Notes under the pieces: model-generated
What the model saw: the letters and a program-made list of their open reading frames with translations, nothing else
Told to the model about the DNA's origin: nothing
Database searches by the model: none
Made by a program: the position numbers and the translations under genes
DNA from: Acetobacteraceae bacterium
GTDB lineage: Bacteria; Pseudomonadota; Alphaproteobacteria; Acetobacterales; Acetobacteraceae
Reading direction: 5' to 3'
Length of the DNA: 8,358 bases
NCBI GenBank assembly: GCA_947478535.1
Contig: CANJXD010000235.1
Span: forward strand, 1 to 8,358
Shown here: piece after piece, positions 1-6,155 of the stretch
How the letters are laid out: every line of letters starts with the position of its first letter
Position numbering within the stretch: position 1 is the first letter of the stretch

Positions 1-737
1 CCGGTGATGCCCGCCAGCACTTCCGCCACATGCCGGACCTTCACGGCGGACCCTTCCCGCTTCAGCTTCCCCGCCATGTTGAGCAGGCAGCCGAGGTCGC
101 CGGCCAGCAGCGTGTCGGCGCCGGTCGCGGTGATGTCCTTCGTCTTGTCGCCGACCATGCGGTTCGAGATGTCCGGGTACTTCACGCAGAAGGTGCCGCC
201 GAAGCCGCAGCAGATCTCGGGTTCCGCCATCTCCTTCACCGCGAGGCCCGCCACGCCGCCGAGCAAAGCGCGGGGCTGGGCCTTCACGCCCAACTCCCGC
301 AGGCCCGAGCAACTGTCGTGATAGGTGACGAGGCCATCATAGCGGGCCGGGACGGTCTTCACGCCGAGCACATCGGCGAGGAAGGCGGTCAGCTCATGCG
401 TCTTCGCCGCCAGGGTTTCGGCGCGGCCGCGATAGAAGGGGTCATCGGCGAAAAGCTCGGGGTAGTGGTGCGCGATCTGCCCGGCGCAGGAGCCGGAGGG
501 CGCCACGGTGTAGTCATAGGGCAGGAAGGCATCGACCACGGCGCGGGCGAGATCCGTGGCGGTGGCGCGGTCCCCGCTGTTGTAGGCGGGCTGGCCGCAG
601 CAGGTCTGGCTTTCCGGCACCACCACCTCGCAGCCCGCATCCTCCAGCAGCTTCAGTGCGGCGAAGCCGACGGAAGGGCGATAGAGGTCCACCAGGCAGG
701 TGACGAACAGCGCGACGCGCGGGCGGGACGGGGTCAT
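1..737 (-). CDS. lutA: LutA/YkgE-family (Fe-S)-binding protein, 3' end cut by window
   Basis: My reading of the minus strand from ATG at 737 gives 245 residues with no stop before the left edge. The protein carries two cysteine-rich CCG domains: C14, CCGQP at 46-50 and PSGSC ending at C84, then YHDSC with C143, CCGFGG at 176-181 and DLGC with C217. This two-domain layout without an N-terminal ferredoxin domain, at about 240 residues, is that of LutA/YkgE rather than the longer glycolate oxidase subunit GlcF. By family knowledge LutA works with LutB and LutC in cytoplasmic oxidation of L-lactate to pyruvate; the cysteines bind Fe-S clusters. Only a few C-terminal residues should be missing, and lutB would be expected just left of the window (inference). 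The start has only a weak GGG just upstream and no good Shine-Dalgarno. It lies 57 bp downstream of dnaQ on the same strand. Confidence 0.85.
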   Translation of the reverse strand, partial: MTPSRPRVALFVTCLVDLYRPSVGFAALKLLEDAGCEVVVPESQTCCGQPAYNSGDRATATDLARAVVDAFLPYDYTVAPSGSCAGQIAHHYPELFADDPFYRGRAETLAAKTHELTAFLADVLGVKTVPARYDGLVTYHDSCSGLRELGVKAQPRALLGGVAGLAVKEMAEPEICCGFGGTFCVKYPDISNRMVGDKTKDITATGADTLLAGDLGCLLNMAGKLKREGSAVKVRHVAEVLAGIT

Positions 738-757
738 CCCGATAGTGTAGGCGAAGC

Positions 758-794
758 CCCGCCCCCTTGGGAGGGGCGAGTGTGGGAGGGGCGA
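758..794. repeat. Short GC-rich direct repeat with hairpin between dnaQ and lutA
   Basis: The 12-mer tgggaggggcga occurs twice, at 768-779 and 783-794, the second copy ending at the dnaQ stop codon. CGCCCC at 760-765 is the reverse complement of GGGGCG at 773-778, giving a 6-bp stem with a 7-base loop; the second repeat copy could pair with the same arm. On the transcribed minus strand no T-run follows, so this is not a standard intrinsic terminator. It may be an RNA structure separating dnaQ from lutA, or a low-complexity GC repeat. Confidence 0.5.
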
Positions 795-1523
795 TCAGGC
801 GTCCTGCTTCGGGGTCTCAACCTTCTGCGTCTCGGCGAAGGGCGGCTGGAGCCAAAGGGATTCCTTCAGCCGCTTGGTCACGAAGGTCGCATGGGCGGCG
901 AGCTCGGCCTCGCTGGGCTGGATCGGCCGGGGGGTGCGGTTGACCGCGGCCTCGATCACCAGGGTTTCCAGCTTCGGCTTGGTGTCCACCGCGGCGAGCT
1001 CGAAGCCGGGCTGCTTGCCGCCCATCAACTCCAGATAGACTTCGGCCAGCAGCTTCACGTCGAGCAGCGCGTTGTGGCTGGTGCGCATGGTGTTATCGAC
1101 GCCGAGGCGGCGGCACAGCGCATCGAGGCTGTTGGGCATCCCGGGGTAGCGGCGCTTGGCGATCTCCAGGCTGTCCACCATCCGGGATCGGTCAAGCTTC
1201 TTGTGGCCGGCGCGGACGAGTTCGGCATCGAGGAAGCCGAAGTCGAAGCGGGCATTGTGGGCGATGACCTGGCTGTCGCCGAGGAAGTCCATCATCCCAG
1301 CGACGATCTCGCGGAACAGCGGCTTGCCGCGCAGCATCTCGGCCGTGAAGCCGTGCACGCGGGTGGCTTCCTCGGGGATGTCGTGCTGCGGGTCGACCAG
1401 GACGTGAAAGGTCTGGCCCGTCGGCATGAAGTTGTAGATCTCGATCGCCGCGACCTCGATGACGCGGTCACCGGTTGCGGGGTCGAGGCCGGTGGTCTCG
1501 GTATCAAGGACGACCTGGCGCAT
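795..1523 (-). CDS. dnaQ: DNA polymerase III epsilon subunit (3'-5' proofreading exonuclease)
   Basis: A 242-residue DnaQ, almost the E. coli length. It removes misincorporated nucleotides as part of the replicative polymerase core. The DEDDh exonuclease set is complete: LDTETTG gives D7 and E9, HNARFDFGFL gives D94, and SHNALLD gives the general base H150 and metal ligand D155. QPGFEL at 171-176 sits where the E. coli protein has its beta-clamp-binding hexapeptide QTSMAF, and the ESLW near residue 221 resembles the tail that binds the alpha subunit (both by comparison from memory). The start at 1523 is preceded by AGAGG at 1529-1533 with a 5-base spacer, and the gene begins inside the last 20 bp of coaE, so it is translated from the same mRNA. 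The first third is the best conserved part and is unambiguous. Confidence 0.96.
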   Translation of the reverse strand: MRQVVLDTETTGLDPATGDRVIEVAAIEIYNFMPTGQTFHVLVDPQHDIPEEATRVHGFTAEMLRGKPLFREIVAGMMDFLGDSQVIAHNARFDFGFLDAELVRAGHKKLDRSRMVDSLEIAKRRYPGMPNSLDALCRRLGVDNTMRTSHNALLDVKLLAEVYLELMGGKQPGFELAAVDTKPKLETLVIEAAVNRTPRPIQPSEAELAAHATFVTKRLKESLWLQPPFAETQKVETPKQDA

Positions 1524-2112
1524 CGCAGCCTCTCAATTCATGGACGAGGCGCCTTATGGCGCGTTGCGCGGCGTGGCGGGACAGGCCGGTGTGGACCACA
1601 TGGTCGGCACGACGGCGCTTTTCGGCATCCGGGGTCTGGCGGGCGAGGATGGAGTTCAGGCGGTCTTCCGTCATCCCCGGGCGGCGGAGGACGCGGATGC
1701 GCTGGACCGAGGCCGGCGCGGTGACGACGACGACACGGTCCACCTGGTCCTGCCGCTTCGTCTCGAACAGCAGGGGCACGTCGAGCACCGCCAGGCGCTG
1801 CCCCGCGCGGCGGCAGGCGGCGCGGAAATCGCGTTCGGCCTTGCGGACCAGCGGGTGGACGATGCGTTCCAGCCGCGTCATCGCCGCACTGTCGCCGAGC
1901 ACGCGGCGGCGCAGCGCCTCCCGGTCCACATGGCCGTCGCGCGTCGTGCCGGGGAAGGCGGCCTCGATGGGAACGACGGCGGCGCCGCCCTTGCCTTGCA
2001 GGCGATGCACCGCCGCATCGGCATCGAAGACCGGCACGCCCAGCCGCCGGAAGGTGGCGGAGGCCGTGGACTTGCCCATGCCGATGCTGCCGGTGAGGCC
2101 GATGACCTTCAT
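1504..2112 (-). CDS. coaE: Dephospho-CoA kinase
   Basis: A 202-residue P-loop kinase that phosphorylates the ribose 3'-hydroxyl of dephospho-CoA, the last step of coenzyme A synthesis in the cytoplasm. Visible motifs: Walker A GSIGMGKS at 8-15, the FDADAAVH segment with D30 and D32 where the family binds and activates substrate, IVHPLVR at about 84-90, DVPLLFE at 111-117, and the arginine-rich lid region around R138-Q159 ending in LARQT. Length matches the family (about 200-206 residues). Its ATG at 2110-2112 overlaps the aroE stop (ATGA), a typical sign of translational coupling, and there is no strong Shine-Dalgarno of its own. The last 20 bp overlap dnaQ. The C-terminal tail after about residue 193 is not conserved in feel and may be variable. 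Confidence 0.96.
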   Translation of the reverse strand: MKVIGLTGSIGMGKSTASATFRRLGVPVFDADAAVHRLQGKGGAAVVPIEAAFPGTTRDGHVDREALRRRVLGDSAAMTRLERIVHPLVRKAERDFRAACRRAGQRLAVLDVPLLFETKRQDQVDRVVVVTAPASVQRIRVLRRPGMTEDRLNSILARQTPDAEKRRRADHVVHTGLSRHAAQRAIRRLVHELRGCDAPGRP

Positions 2113-2966
2113 CGCCGGGGAATATCATGCGCGACGAAGTCACGCAGCGCCGCATCCACCTGCGGGTCCAGGCCGAACCACGCATGAAAGCCCGGGCGAG
2201 CCTGGTGCAGCAGCATGCCGAGCCCATCCACGCCGCGCAGCCCACGGGCGCGCGCTGCCGCCAGCAGCGGCGTTTCCAGCGGCACATAGACCATATCCGC
2301 CACTACCGCGCTGGGCGGCAGGGGGGTGAGGTCGATCTCCAGCGGCGGTTCGCCCTGCATGCCGAGCGACGTGCCGTTCACCAGCAGCGCGGCGCCGTCC
2401 AGCGGCGGCGTGGTCGCGACCTCCACCGGGCCGCCGAGATCGGCGGCCAGCGCCTCCGCCCGCGCAAGGGTGCGGTTGACGAGCGTGAGGCGCGGGCAGC
2501 CGGCATCGAGCAGCGCTGCGGCCACCGCGCGGACGGCACCGCCGGCGCCGAGGATCACGGCCGGGCCATCTGCCGCCGTCCAGCCTGGTGCCTGTTCGCG
2601 GATGGATTCGAGAAAGCCGTAGCCATCCGTGCTGGTGCCGCGGATGCGGCCGTCTTCCTCGAAGACCAGGGTGTTCACGGAACCGGCGCGGCGGCCCACC
2701 TCATCCACCACGTCGCACAGCGCATAGGCCGCTTCCTTGTGCGGGATGGTAACATTGGCGCCGGCAAAGCCGAGATCGGCCAGGGCGCGGACCCCGGCCT
2801 CGAAGCGTTCGGGCCGGATCGGCAGGGGCAGGTAGGCGCCATCGATCCCGTGCTGGGCGAGCCAGTAGCCATGCAGCCGCGGCGATCGGGAATGCGCCAT
2901 CGGCCAGCCTAGGACGCCCGCCTTGCGGGCTTTTCCGGAGAGGGAGGGGCGGGGCTCAGTGCTCAT
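2109..2966 (-). CDS. aroE: Shikimate dehydrogenase (NADP+)
   Basis: A 285-residue AroE, which reduces 3-dehydroshikimate to shikimate in aromatic amino-acid synthesis. Visible: the shikimate-binding SRSPRLH at 26-32, NVTIPHK at 71-77 with catalytic K77, STDGYGF with catalytic D114, the nucleotide-binding GAGGAVRA at 140-147 followed by NRT at 164-166 (the NADP phosphate-binding clamp), NGTSLGM at 197-203 and the C-terminal DGLGMLLHQ at 247-255. The frame stays open far upstream, antisense to gshB, but homology begins right after the ATG at 2966, which is the only sensible Met. No clear Shine-Dalgarno precedes it. It is the first gene of the aroE-coaE-dnaQ operon, a conserved alphaproteobacterial order (established knowledge), and is divergent from gshB. 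Confidence 0.96.
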   Translation of the reverse strand: MSTEPRPSLSGKARKAGVLGWPMAHSRSPRLHGYWLAQHGIDGAYLPLPIRPERFEAGVRALADLGFAGANVTIPHKEAAYALCDVVDEVGRRAGSVNTLVFEEDGRIRGTSTDGYGFLESIREQAPGWTAADGPAVILGAGGAVRAVAAALLDAGCPRLTLVNRTLARAEALAADLGGPVEVATTPPLDGAALLVNGTSLGMQGEPPLEIDLTPLPPSAVVADMVYVPLETPLLAAARARGLRGVDGLGMLLHQARPGFHAWFGLDPQVDAALRDFVAHDIPRR

Positions 2967-3074
2967 GGCCGCGAAGTGAACCCGGGCGGCCGGGATGGTC
3001 AATGGCACGCCCCCCCTTCCATCGGGACCGGCGCCATGCGACGGGAAGGGCAACCCGCCACGGAGCGCCCGACC
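2967..3074. promoter_or_regulatory. Divergent aroE/gshB intergenic region
   Basis: These 108 bp must hold the promoters of the aroE operon (leftward) and gshB (rightward) because both flanking genes start here. I see no convincing -35/-10 pair. Two small dyads are visible: CCCGG at 2981-2985 with CCGGG at 2990-2994 (4-base loop), and cccttcc at 3014-3020 with ggaaggg at 3044-3050 (23-base loop containing the palindrome ggcgcc at 3030-3035). Their roles are unknown; in such GC-rich DNA weak dyads are common. Confidence 0.4.
3062..3065 (+). promoter_or_regulatory. Ribosome binding site deciding the gshB start
   Basis: GGAG lies 9 bases before the ATG at 3075. The frame contains two earlier ATGs (2976 and 3036), but the family homology begins at the 3075 Met and only this one has a well-spaced Shine-Dalgarno. 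Confidence 0.6.
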
Positions 3075-4040
3075 ATGACCCGCAGCCTCAAGGTCGCGGT
3101 CCAGATGGACCCGATCTCCTCCATCAACATCGATGGCGACAGCACCTTCGCCCTGATGCTCGAAGCCCAGGCCCGGGGGCATGAGCTCTGGCACTATCAT
3201 GTCCGGCATCTGGCGCTGGTGGGCTCGCGCGTCATCGCGCAGGCGGAACCGGTGACGGTGCGCCGCCTGAAGGGGGACCATTTCACCCTCGGCGAACAGC
3301 GGGAGATCGACCTCGCCGGCTTCGATGTCGTGCTGATGCGCCAGGACCCGCCCTTCGACATGGCCTACATCACGGCCACGCATATCCTGGAACACATCCA
3401 CCCGAAGACGCTGGTGGTGAATGACCCCGCGAGCGTGCGCAACGCGCCGGAAAAGCTGTTCGTCACCCATTTTCCCGAATTGATGCCGGAGACGCTGATC
3501 ACCGCCGATATCCGGCTGATCCGCAAATTCCGCGAAAAGCACGGCGACATCATCGTCAAGCCGCTGTTCGGCAATGGCGGCGCTGGGGTGTTTCACGTGA
3601 AACCGGAAGACCCCAACCTCAACTCGCTGCTCGAGATGTTCACGGAAAAGTCGCGCGAGCCGGTGATGGTGCAGCGCTACGTGCCGGATGTCCGCAAGGG
3701 CGACAAGCGCATCATCCTGGTCGATGGCGTGGCGATGGGCGCCATCAACCGCGTCCCCGCCGCCGGGGAGGCCCGCAGCAACATGCATGTCGGCGGGCGG
3801 CCGGAGCCGACGACGCTGACGGAACGCGAGAAGCATATCTGCGCCATGATCGGGCCGGAGCTGAAGAAGCGCGGCATGATCTTCGTCGGCATCGATGTGA
3901 TCGGCGATTACCTGACCGAGATCAACGTCACCTCCCCCACCGGCCTTCAGGAGATCGCGCGCTTCGACGGCGTGCATCTGGAGAAGGCGATCTGGGACGC
4001 CATCGAGGGCAAGGTCGGCGAAGGCAAGGTGGGCGGCTGA
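3075..4040 (+). CDS. gshB: Glutathione synthetase (ATP-grasp)
   Basis: A 321-residue GshB, close to the E. coli length of 316. It joins gamma-glutamylcysteine and glycine with ATP, the second step of glutathione synthesis. The N-terminal [19 protein letters not shown] (6-24) and the [12 protein letters not shown] segment (88-99) are hallmark prokaryotic GshB motifs. The ATP-grasp part shows [13 protein letters not shown] at 117-129, [12 protein letters not shown] at 162-173, [11 protein letters not shown] at 208-218 and EINVTSPTG at 282-290, where E282 and N284 are the expected magnesium ligands. The tail has a tiny [10 protein letters not shown] repeat of no evident function. The first enzyme, gshA, is not in the window. 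The gene stands alone, divergent from aroE and convergent with the solute-binding protein gene. Confidence 0.96.
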   Translation: MTRSLKVAVQMDPISSINIDGDSTFALMLEAQARGHELWHYHVRHLALVGSRVIAQAEPVTVRRLKGDHFTLGEQREIDLAGFDVVLMRQDPPFDMAYITATHILEHIHPKTLVVNDPASVRNAPEKLFVTHFPELMPETLITADIRLIRKFREKHGDIIVKPLFGNGGAGVFHVKPEDPNLNSLLEMFTEKSREPVMVQRYVPDVRKGDKRIILVDGVAMGAINRVPAAGEARSNMHVGGRPEPTTLTEREKHICAMIGPELKKRGMIFVGIDVIGDYLTEINVTSPTGLQEIARFDGVHLEKAIWDAIEGKVGEGKVGG

Positions 4041-4042
4041 CG

Positions 4043-4065
4043 CCGCCGCGGGATTGCCCGGGCGG
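4043..4065. terminator. Candidate bidirectional terminator hairpin between convergent genes
   Basis: The 26-bp gap between two convergent stop codons is almost wholly a dyad. Bases 4043-4052 pair with 4057-4065 as a 9-bp GC stem with one bulged G at 4048 and an ATTG loop. It is well placed to end transcription from both gshB and the Bug-family gene, but neither strand shows a following T-run, so it is not a textbook intrinsic terminator and may act as a 3'-end stabiliser instead. Confidence 0.4.
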
Positions 4066-4066
4066 G

Positions 4067-5023
4067 TCAGCGCCTTCGCATGCTGGCGGTGACGTCGCGC
4101 TGTTCCGCCACTTCCTGCGCGATCTGCCGGGCGAAGGTCTCGGCATCGCGGAAGATCGGTGGCTCCCCTTCCGCGCGGGTGGATTGGGCGGCGAATTCGG
4201 GGTCCTCGACGATGCGGCGGGACAGATCCGTCAGCAGCGCCCGCACGGGCTGCGGCGTGCCCTTCGGCGCCAGGATGCCGCGCCAGTTGTAGAAGACGAA
4301 ATCCACCCCCGTCTCCTTCACCGTGGGGATGTCGGCGGCCTCCGCCGAGCGGGTATCCGCCGTGATGCCGATGCCCCGGATATGGCCGGAGCGGATTGGC
4401 GGCAGCCCCGATCCCGTCGTCGGCAAGGCCATGTCCACATGTCCGCCAAGCACCGCCGTCAGCGCCTCCGCGCTGCCATTGAAGGGGACATGCAGCAATT
4501 CGATGCCGACGCGGCGGGAGAAGATCTCGAGCGCGACATGGGTGGAACTGCCGGCGCCGGCGGAGCCATAGGAAAGCTGGCTGCGCTTCGCCGCGGTGAC
4601 GAGATCCGCCATCGTGCGAATGGCGGATTGCGCGTTGACGGCGAAGATGAAGCTCGGCGCGCCGACAAGGGCGATGGGGTCGAAGCTGTCGGGCTGGAAG
4701 CCGACATCATTGAGCATCGGCGTGGTGACGTTGGACCCCATGGTGCCGAGGAGCAGCGTGTAGCCATCCGGCGTGGCCTGCGCGACCTGGCGCGTGCCTC
4801 GCGCGCCGCCGGCACCCGCGAGCGGCACGACCTGCATGGAAACCCCGAGCCGCGTCGCCGCCATGGCATAGTGGCGCGCGACGATTTCCGTCCCTCCGCC
4901 CGGCGCGAAAGGCACGATGAGCTGGATCTGCCGCTGCGGGAAAGCCTGCGCGACGGCGGGGCTGGCCAGGGCGGCGGCGGCGGCCGAGAGAAAGGCACGA
5001 CGGGTCGTCTGCGGGACGCGCAT
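4067..5023 (-). CDS. Bug/TctC-family tripartite tricarboxylate transporter solute-binding protein
   Basis: A 318-residue exported binding protein of the Bug family, which captures carboxylates or other small organic acids in the periplasm, usually for a TctAB membrane pair. The N-terminus has a twin-arginine-like TTRRAFL (6-12), an alanine-rich hydrophobic stretch and a likely cleavage after AQA at 25-27, so Tat export is plausible. Family signatures: LIVPFAPGGGTEIVAR (35-50), TPDGYTLLLG (84-93), YGSAGAGSSTHVA (152-164) in the ligand pocket, LLHVPFNGSAEALTAVLGGHVD (177-198 region) and LAPKGTP (251-257). The start at 5023 is chosen because the signal peptide begins there and AAGGA lies 8 bases upstream; an in-frame Met 18 residues earlier is less likely. 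No tctA/tctB partner is in the window, which is common for orphan Bug proteins. The ligand cannot be read from the sequence. Confidence 0.9.
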   Translation of the reverse strand: MRVPQTTRRAFLSAAAAALASPAVAQAFPQRQIQLIVPFAPGGGTEIVARHYAMAATRLGVSMQVVPLAGAGGARGTRQVAQATPDGYTLLLGTMGSNVTTPMLNDVGFQPDSFDPIALVGAPSFIFAVNAQSAIRTMADLVTAAKRSQLSYGSAGAGSSTHVALEIFSRRVGIELLHVPFNGSAEALTAVLGGHVDMALPTTGSGLPPIRSGHIRGIGITADTRSAEAADIPTVKETGVDFVFYNWRGILAPKGTPQPVRALLTDLSRRIVEDPEFAAQSTRAEGEPPIFRDAETFARQIAQEVAEQRDVTASMRRR

Positions 5024-5183
5024 CGGTACTGTCCTTCTTGGGCCTTGCGCGCCTTGTTGCCGGCGCGCCTTCGTCATGCCGCGAAGCTTCGCGCAGTCCG
5101 CCCCGCTTGCAAAGCGGCGATGGGCTTCGGCCCGCGGGGAAGCCGCGTTAGGCTGGCGCGGAACGCAGGGAAGCAACCGCGCC
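5024..5183. promoter_or_regulatory. Divergent intergenic region rich in palindromes
   Basis: This 160-bp gap, the largest in the window, separates the divergent solute-binding and dioxygenase genes. It contains four separate dyads: gcgcgcc 5047-5053 with ggcgcgc 5062-5068 (8-base loop; gcgcgcctt is also directly repeated at 5047-5055 and 5063-5071); a perfect 14-bp palindrome CGCGAAGCTTCGCG at 5080-5093; ccgctt 5103-5108 with aagcgg 5112-5117 (3-base loop); and CCCGCGGG at 5131-5138. The central palindrome is a plausible operator for a dimeric regulator that controls both genes, but no regulator gene lies within the window and no clear promoter boxes could be assigned. Confidence 0.45.
5032..5036 (-). 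promoter_or_regulatory. Ribosome binding site for the Bug-family gene
   Basis: On the minus strand AAGGA (within AGAAGGA) lies 8 bases before the ATG at 5023, fixing the start against the in-frame Met at 5077. Confidence 0.6.
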
Positions 5184-6155
5184 ATGACACAGCCTGAACC
5201 TGTGATGGATATCGCCCATCTCGGCCATGTCGAGTTGCTGACGCCGAGGCCCGAGGAAAGCCTGCGCTTCTTCACCGACGTGATGGGCATGACCGAAAGC
5301 GGCCGGCAGGGGGACAGTGTCTTCCTGCGGGGCTGGGACGATTACGAACGGTATTCCCTGCAACTCACGGCCTCCACCACCTCCGGCCTCGGGCATGCTG
5401 CCTTCCGCACGCGCAGCGCCCAGGCGCTGGAACGCCGCCTCGCCGCGCTGCGGGCCGATGGGGTGGAGGTCACGCCGGTGGAAGGCAGCTTCGGCCATGG
5501 CACGGGCTGGCGCTTCCTCGATCCCGATGGGCATCCCTTCGAGCTCTACTGGGACACGGAGTGGTACGAGCCGCCGGCGGATCGGCGCCCGTCTCTGAAG
5601 AATCAGGCGGAGCGCTACCCCGCGCGCGGGGTGAATGTGCGGCGGATCGACCATTTCAATTGCCTCGCGGTCGATGTCCGCGGCTGCCGCGAATTCTTCC
5701 AGCGCAATCTCGGCCTCCGCTGCACCGAACGCATCGAGCTCGACAGCGGCGAGGAAGCCGGGATGTGGCTGACGGCCACCAACAAATCCTACGATTTCGC
5801 CTTCACCAAGGAAGCGCATGGCGTGCGCGGCCGCTTCCACCACGTCACCTTCGCGCTGGACAGCCGGGAGGCGATCCTCCAGGCGGCGGACACCTTCCTC
5901 GAAGCCGGGGTGTTCATCGAGACGGGGCCGCACAAGCACGCGGTGCAGCAGACCTTCTTCCTCTATGTGTGGGAGCCCGGCGGCAATCGGGTGGAGGTGG
6001 CGCATGCCGGCGCGCGGCTGATCCTCGCGCCGGATTGGAAGACCATCACCTGGACGGAGACGGAACGGAAGAAGGGCCAAGCCTGGGGGTTGCAGACCAT
6101 CCGCAGCTTCCACACCCACGGCACGCCGCCGCTGCCGCCAGGGATCGAGGAATAG
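5184..6155 (+). CDS. Catechol 2,3-dioxygenase-like extradiol dioxygenase (two VOC domains)
   Basis: A 323-residue protein with two vicinal-oxygen-chelate domains (about 10-125 and 154-275), the layout and length of type I extradiol dioxygenases such as XylE. Such enzymes use non-haem Fe(II), sometimes Mn(II), to cleave an aromatic ring next to a catechol. By alignment from memory with XylE, the metal ligands are present: H157 in RIDHFN, H220 in FHHVTF, E271 in GGNRVE. The helper residues H252 (GPHKHAV) and Y261 (FFLYVWEPGGN) are also present, with identical spacing. The usual acid/base His (XylE H199, motif HDVAF) is Y203 here, in SYDFAF. The C-terminal TITWTETERKKGQAWG and SFHTHGTPPLP are typical of a catechol 2,3-dioxygenase subfamily. 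The start at 5184 has AGGGA at 5167-5171, 12 bases upstream; a second Met at 5205 lacks one. The true substrate is unknown. Confidence 0.88.
   Translation: MTQPEPVMDIAHLGHVELLTPRPEESLRFFTDVMGMTESGRQGDSVFLRGWDDYERYSLQLTASTTSGLGHAAFRTRSAQALERRLAALRADGVEVTPVEGSFGHGTGWRFLDPDGHPFELYWDTEWYEPPADRRPSLKNQAERYPARGVNVRRIDHFNCLAVDVRGCREFFQRNLGLRCTERIELDSGEEAGMWLTATNKSYDFAFTKEAHGVRGRFHHVTFALDSREAILQAADTFLEAGVFIETGPHKHAVQQTFFLYVWEPGGNRVEVAHAGARLILAPDWKTITWTETERKKGQAWGLQTIRSFHTHGTPPLPPGIEE

Noticed and set aside
1..737. Apparent loss of a cysteine in the first CCG domain (PSGSC rather than CxxC)
   Set aside because: From memory the PSGSC form is normal in LutA/YkgE proteins, so it is not evidence of a degenerate gene.
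30..1724. 564-codon open frame on the plus strand, antisense to lutA, dnaQ and coaE
   Set aside because: It reads through three well-identified genes on the other strand, its product is low-complexity (rich in G, A, R, H, E) and shows no family motif. Long antisense frames are expected in GC-rich DNA with strong codon bias.
2976..3074. Earlier in-frame starts for gshB at 2976 and 3036
   Set aside because: The added residues look like translated leader sequence and lack family similarity. The ATG at 3075 has a well-spaced GGAG and matches the known N-terminus.
2967..3977. Long N-terminal extension of aroE, with the frame open back to 3977
   Set aside because: The extension is antisense to gshB, shows no homology, and the AroE signature begins directly after the Met at 2966.
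5147..5182. Possible minus-strand promoter (TTGCTT, 18 bp, CCTAAC) for the Bug-family gene
   Set aside because: Only about half of each box matches the consensus, which is no better than chance in a 160-bp gap.
4184..5197. 337-codon plus-strand open frame across the Bug-family gene
   Set aside because: It is the shadow of the minus-strand gene: arginine/glycine-rich, without domains, and the minus-strand product has clear family motifs.
5024..5290. Upstream extension of the Bug-family gene, including a Met at 5077
   Set aside because: The twin-arginine signal peptide and AAGGA site mark 5023 as the start; the extension would bury the signal peptide and run into the dioxygenase gene.
5148..6119. 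323-codon minus-strand open frame opposite the dioxygenase
   Set aside because: It mirrors the real gene in the complementary frame; the plus-strand product has complete metal-binding motifs while this one has none.
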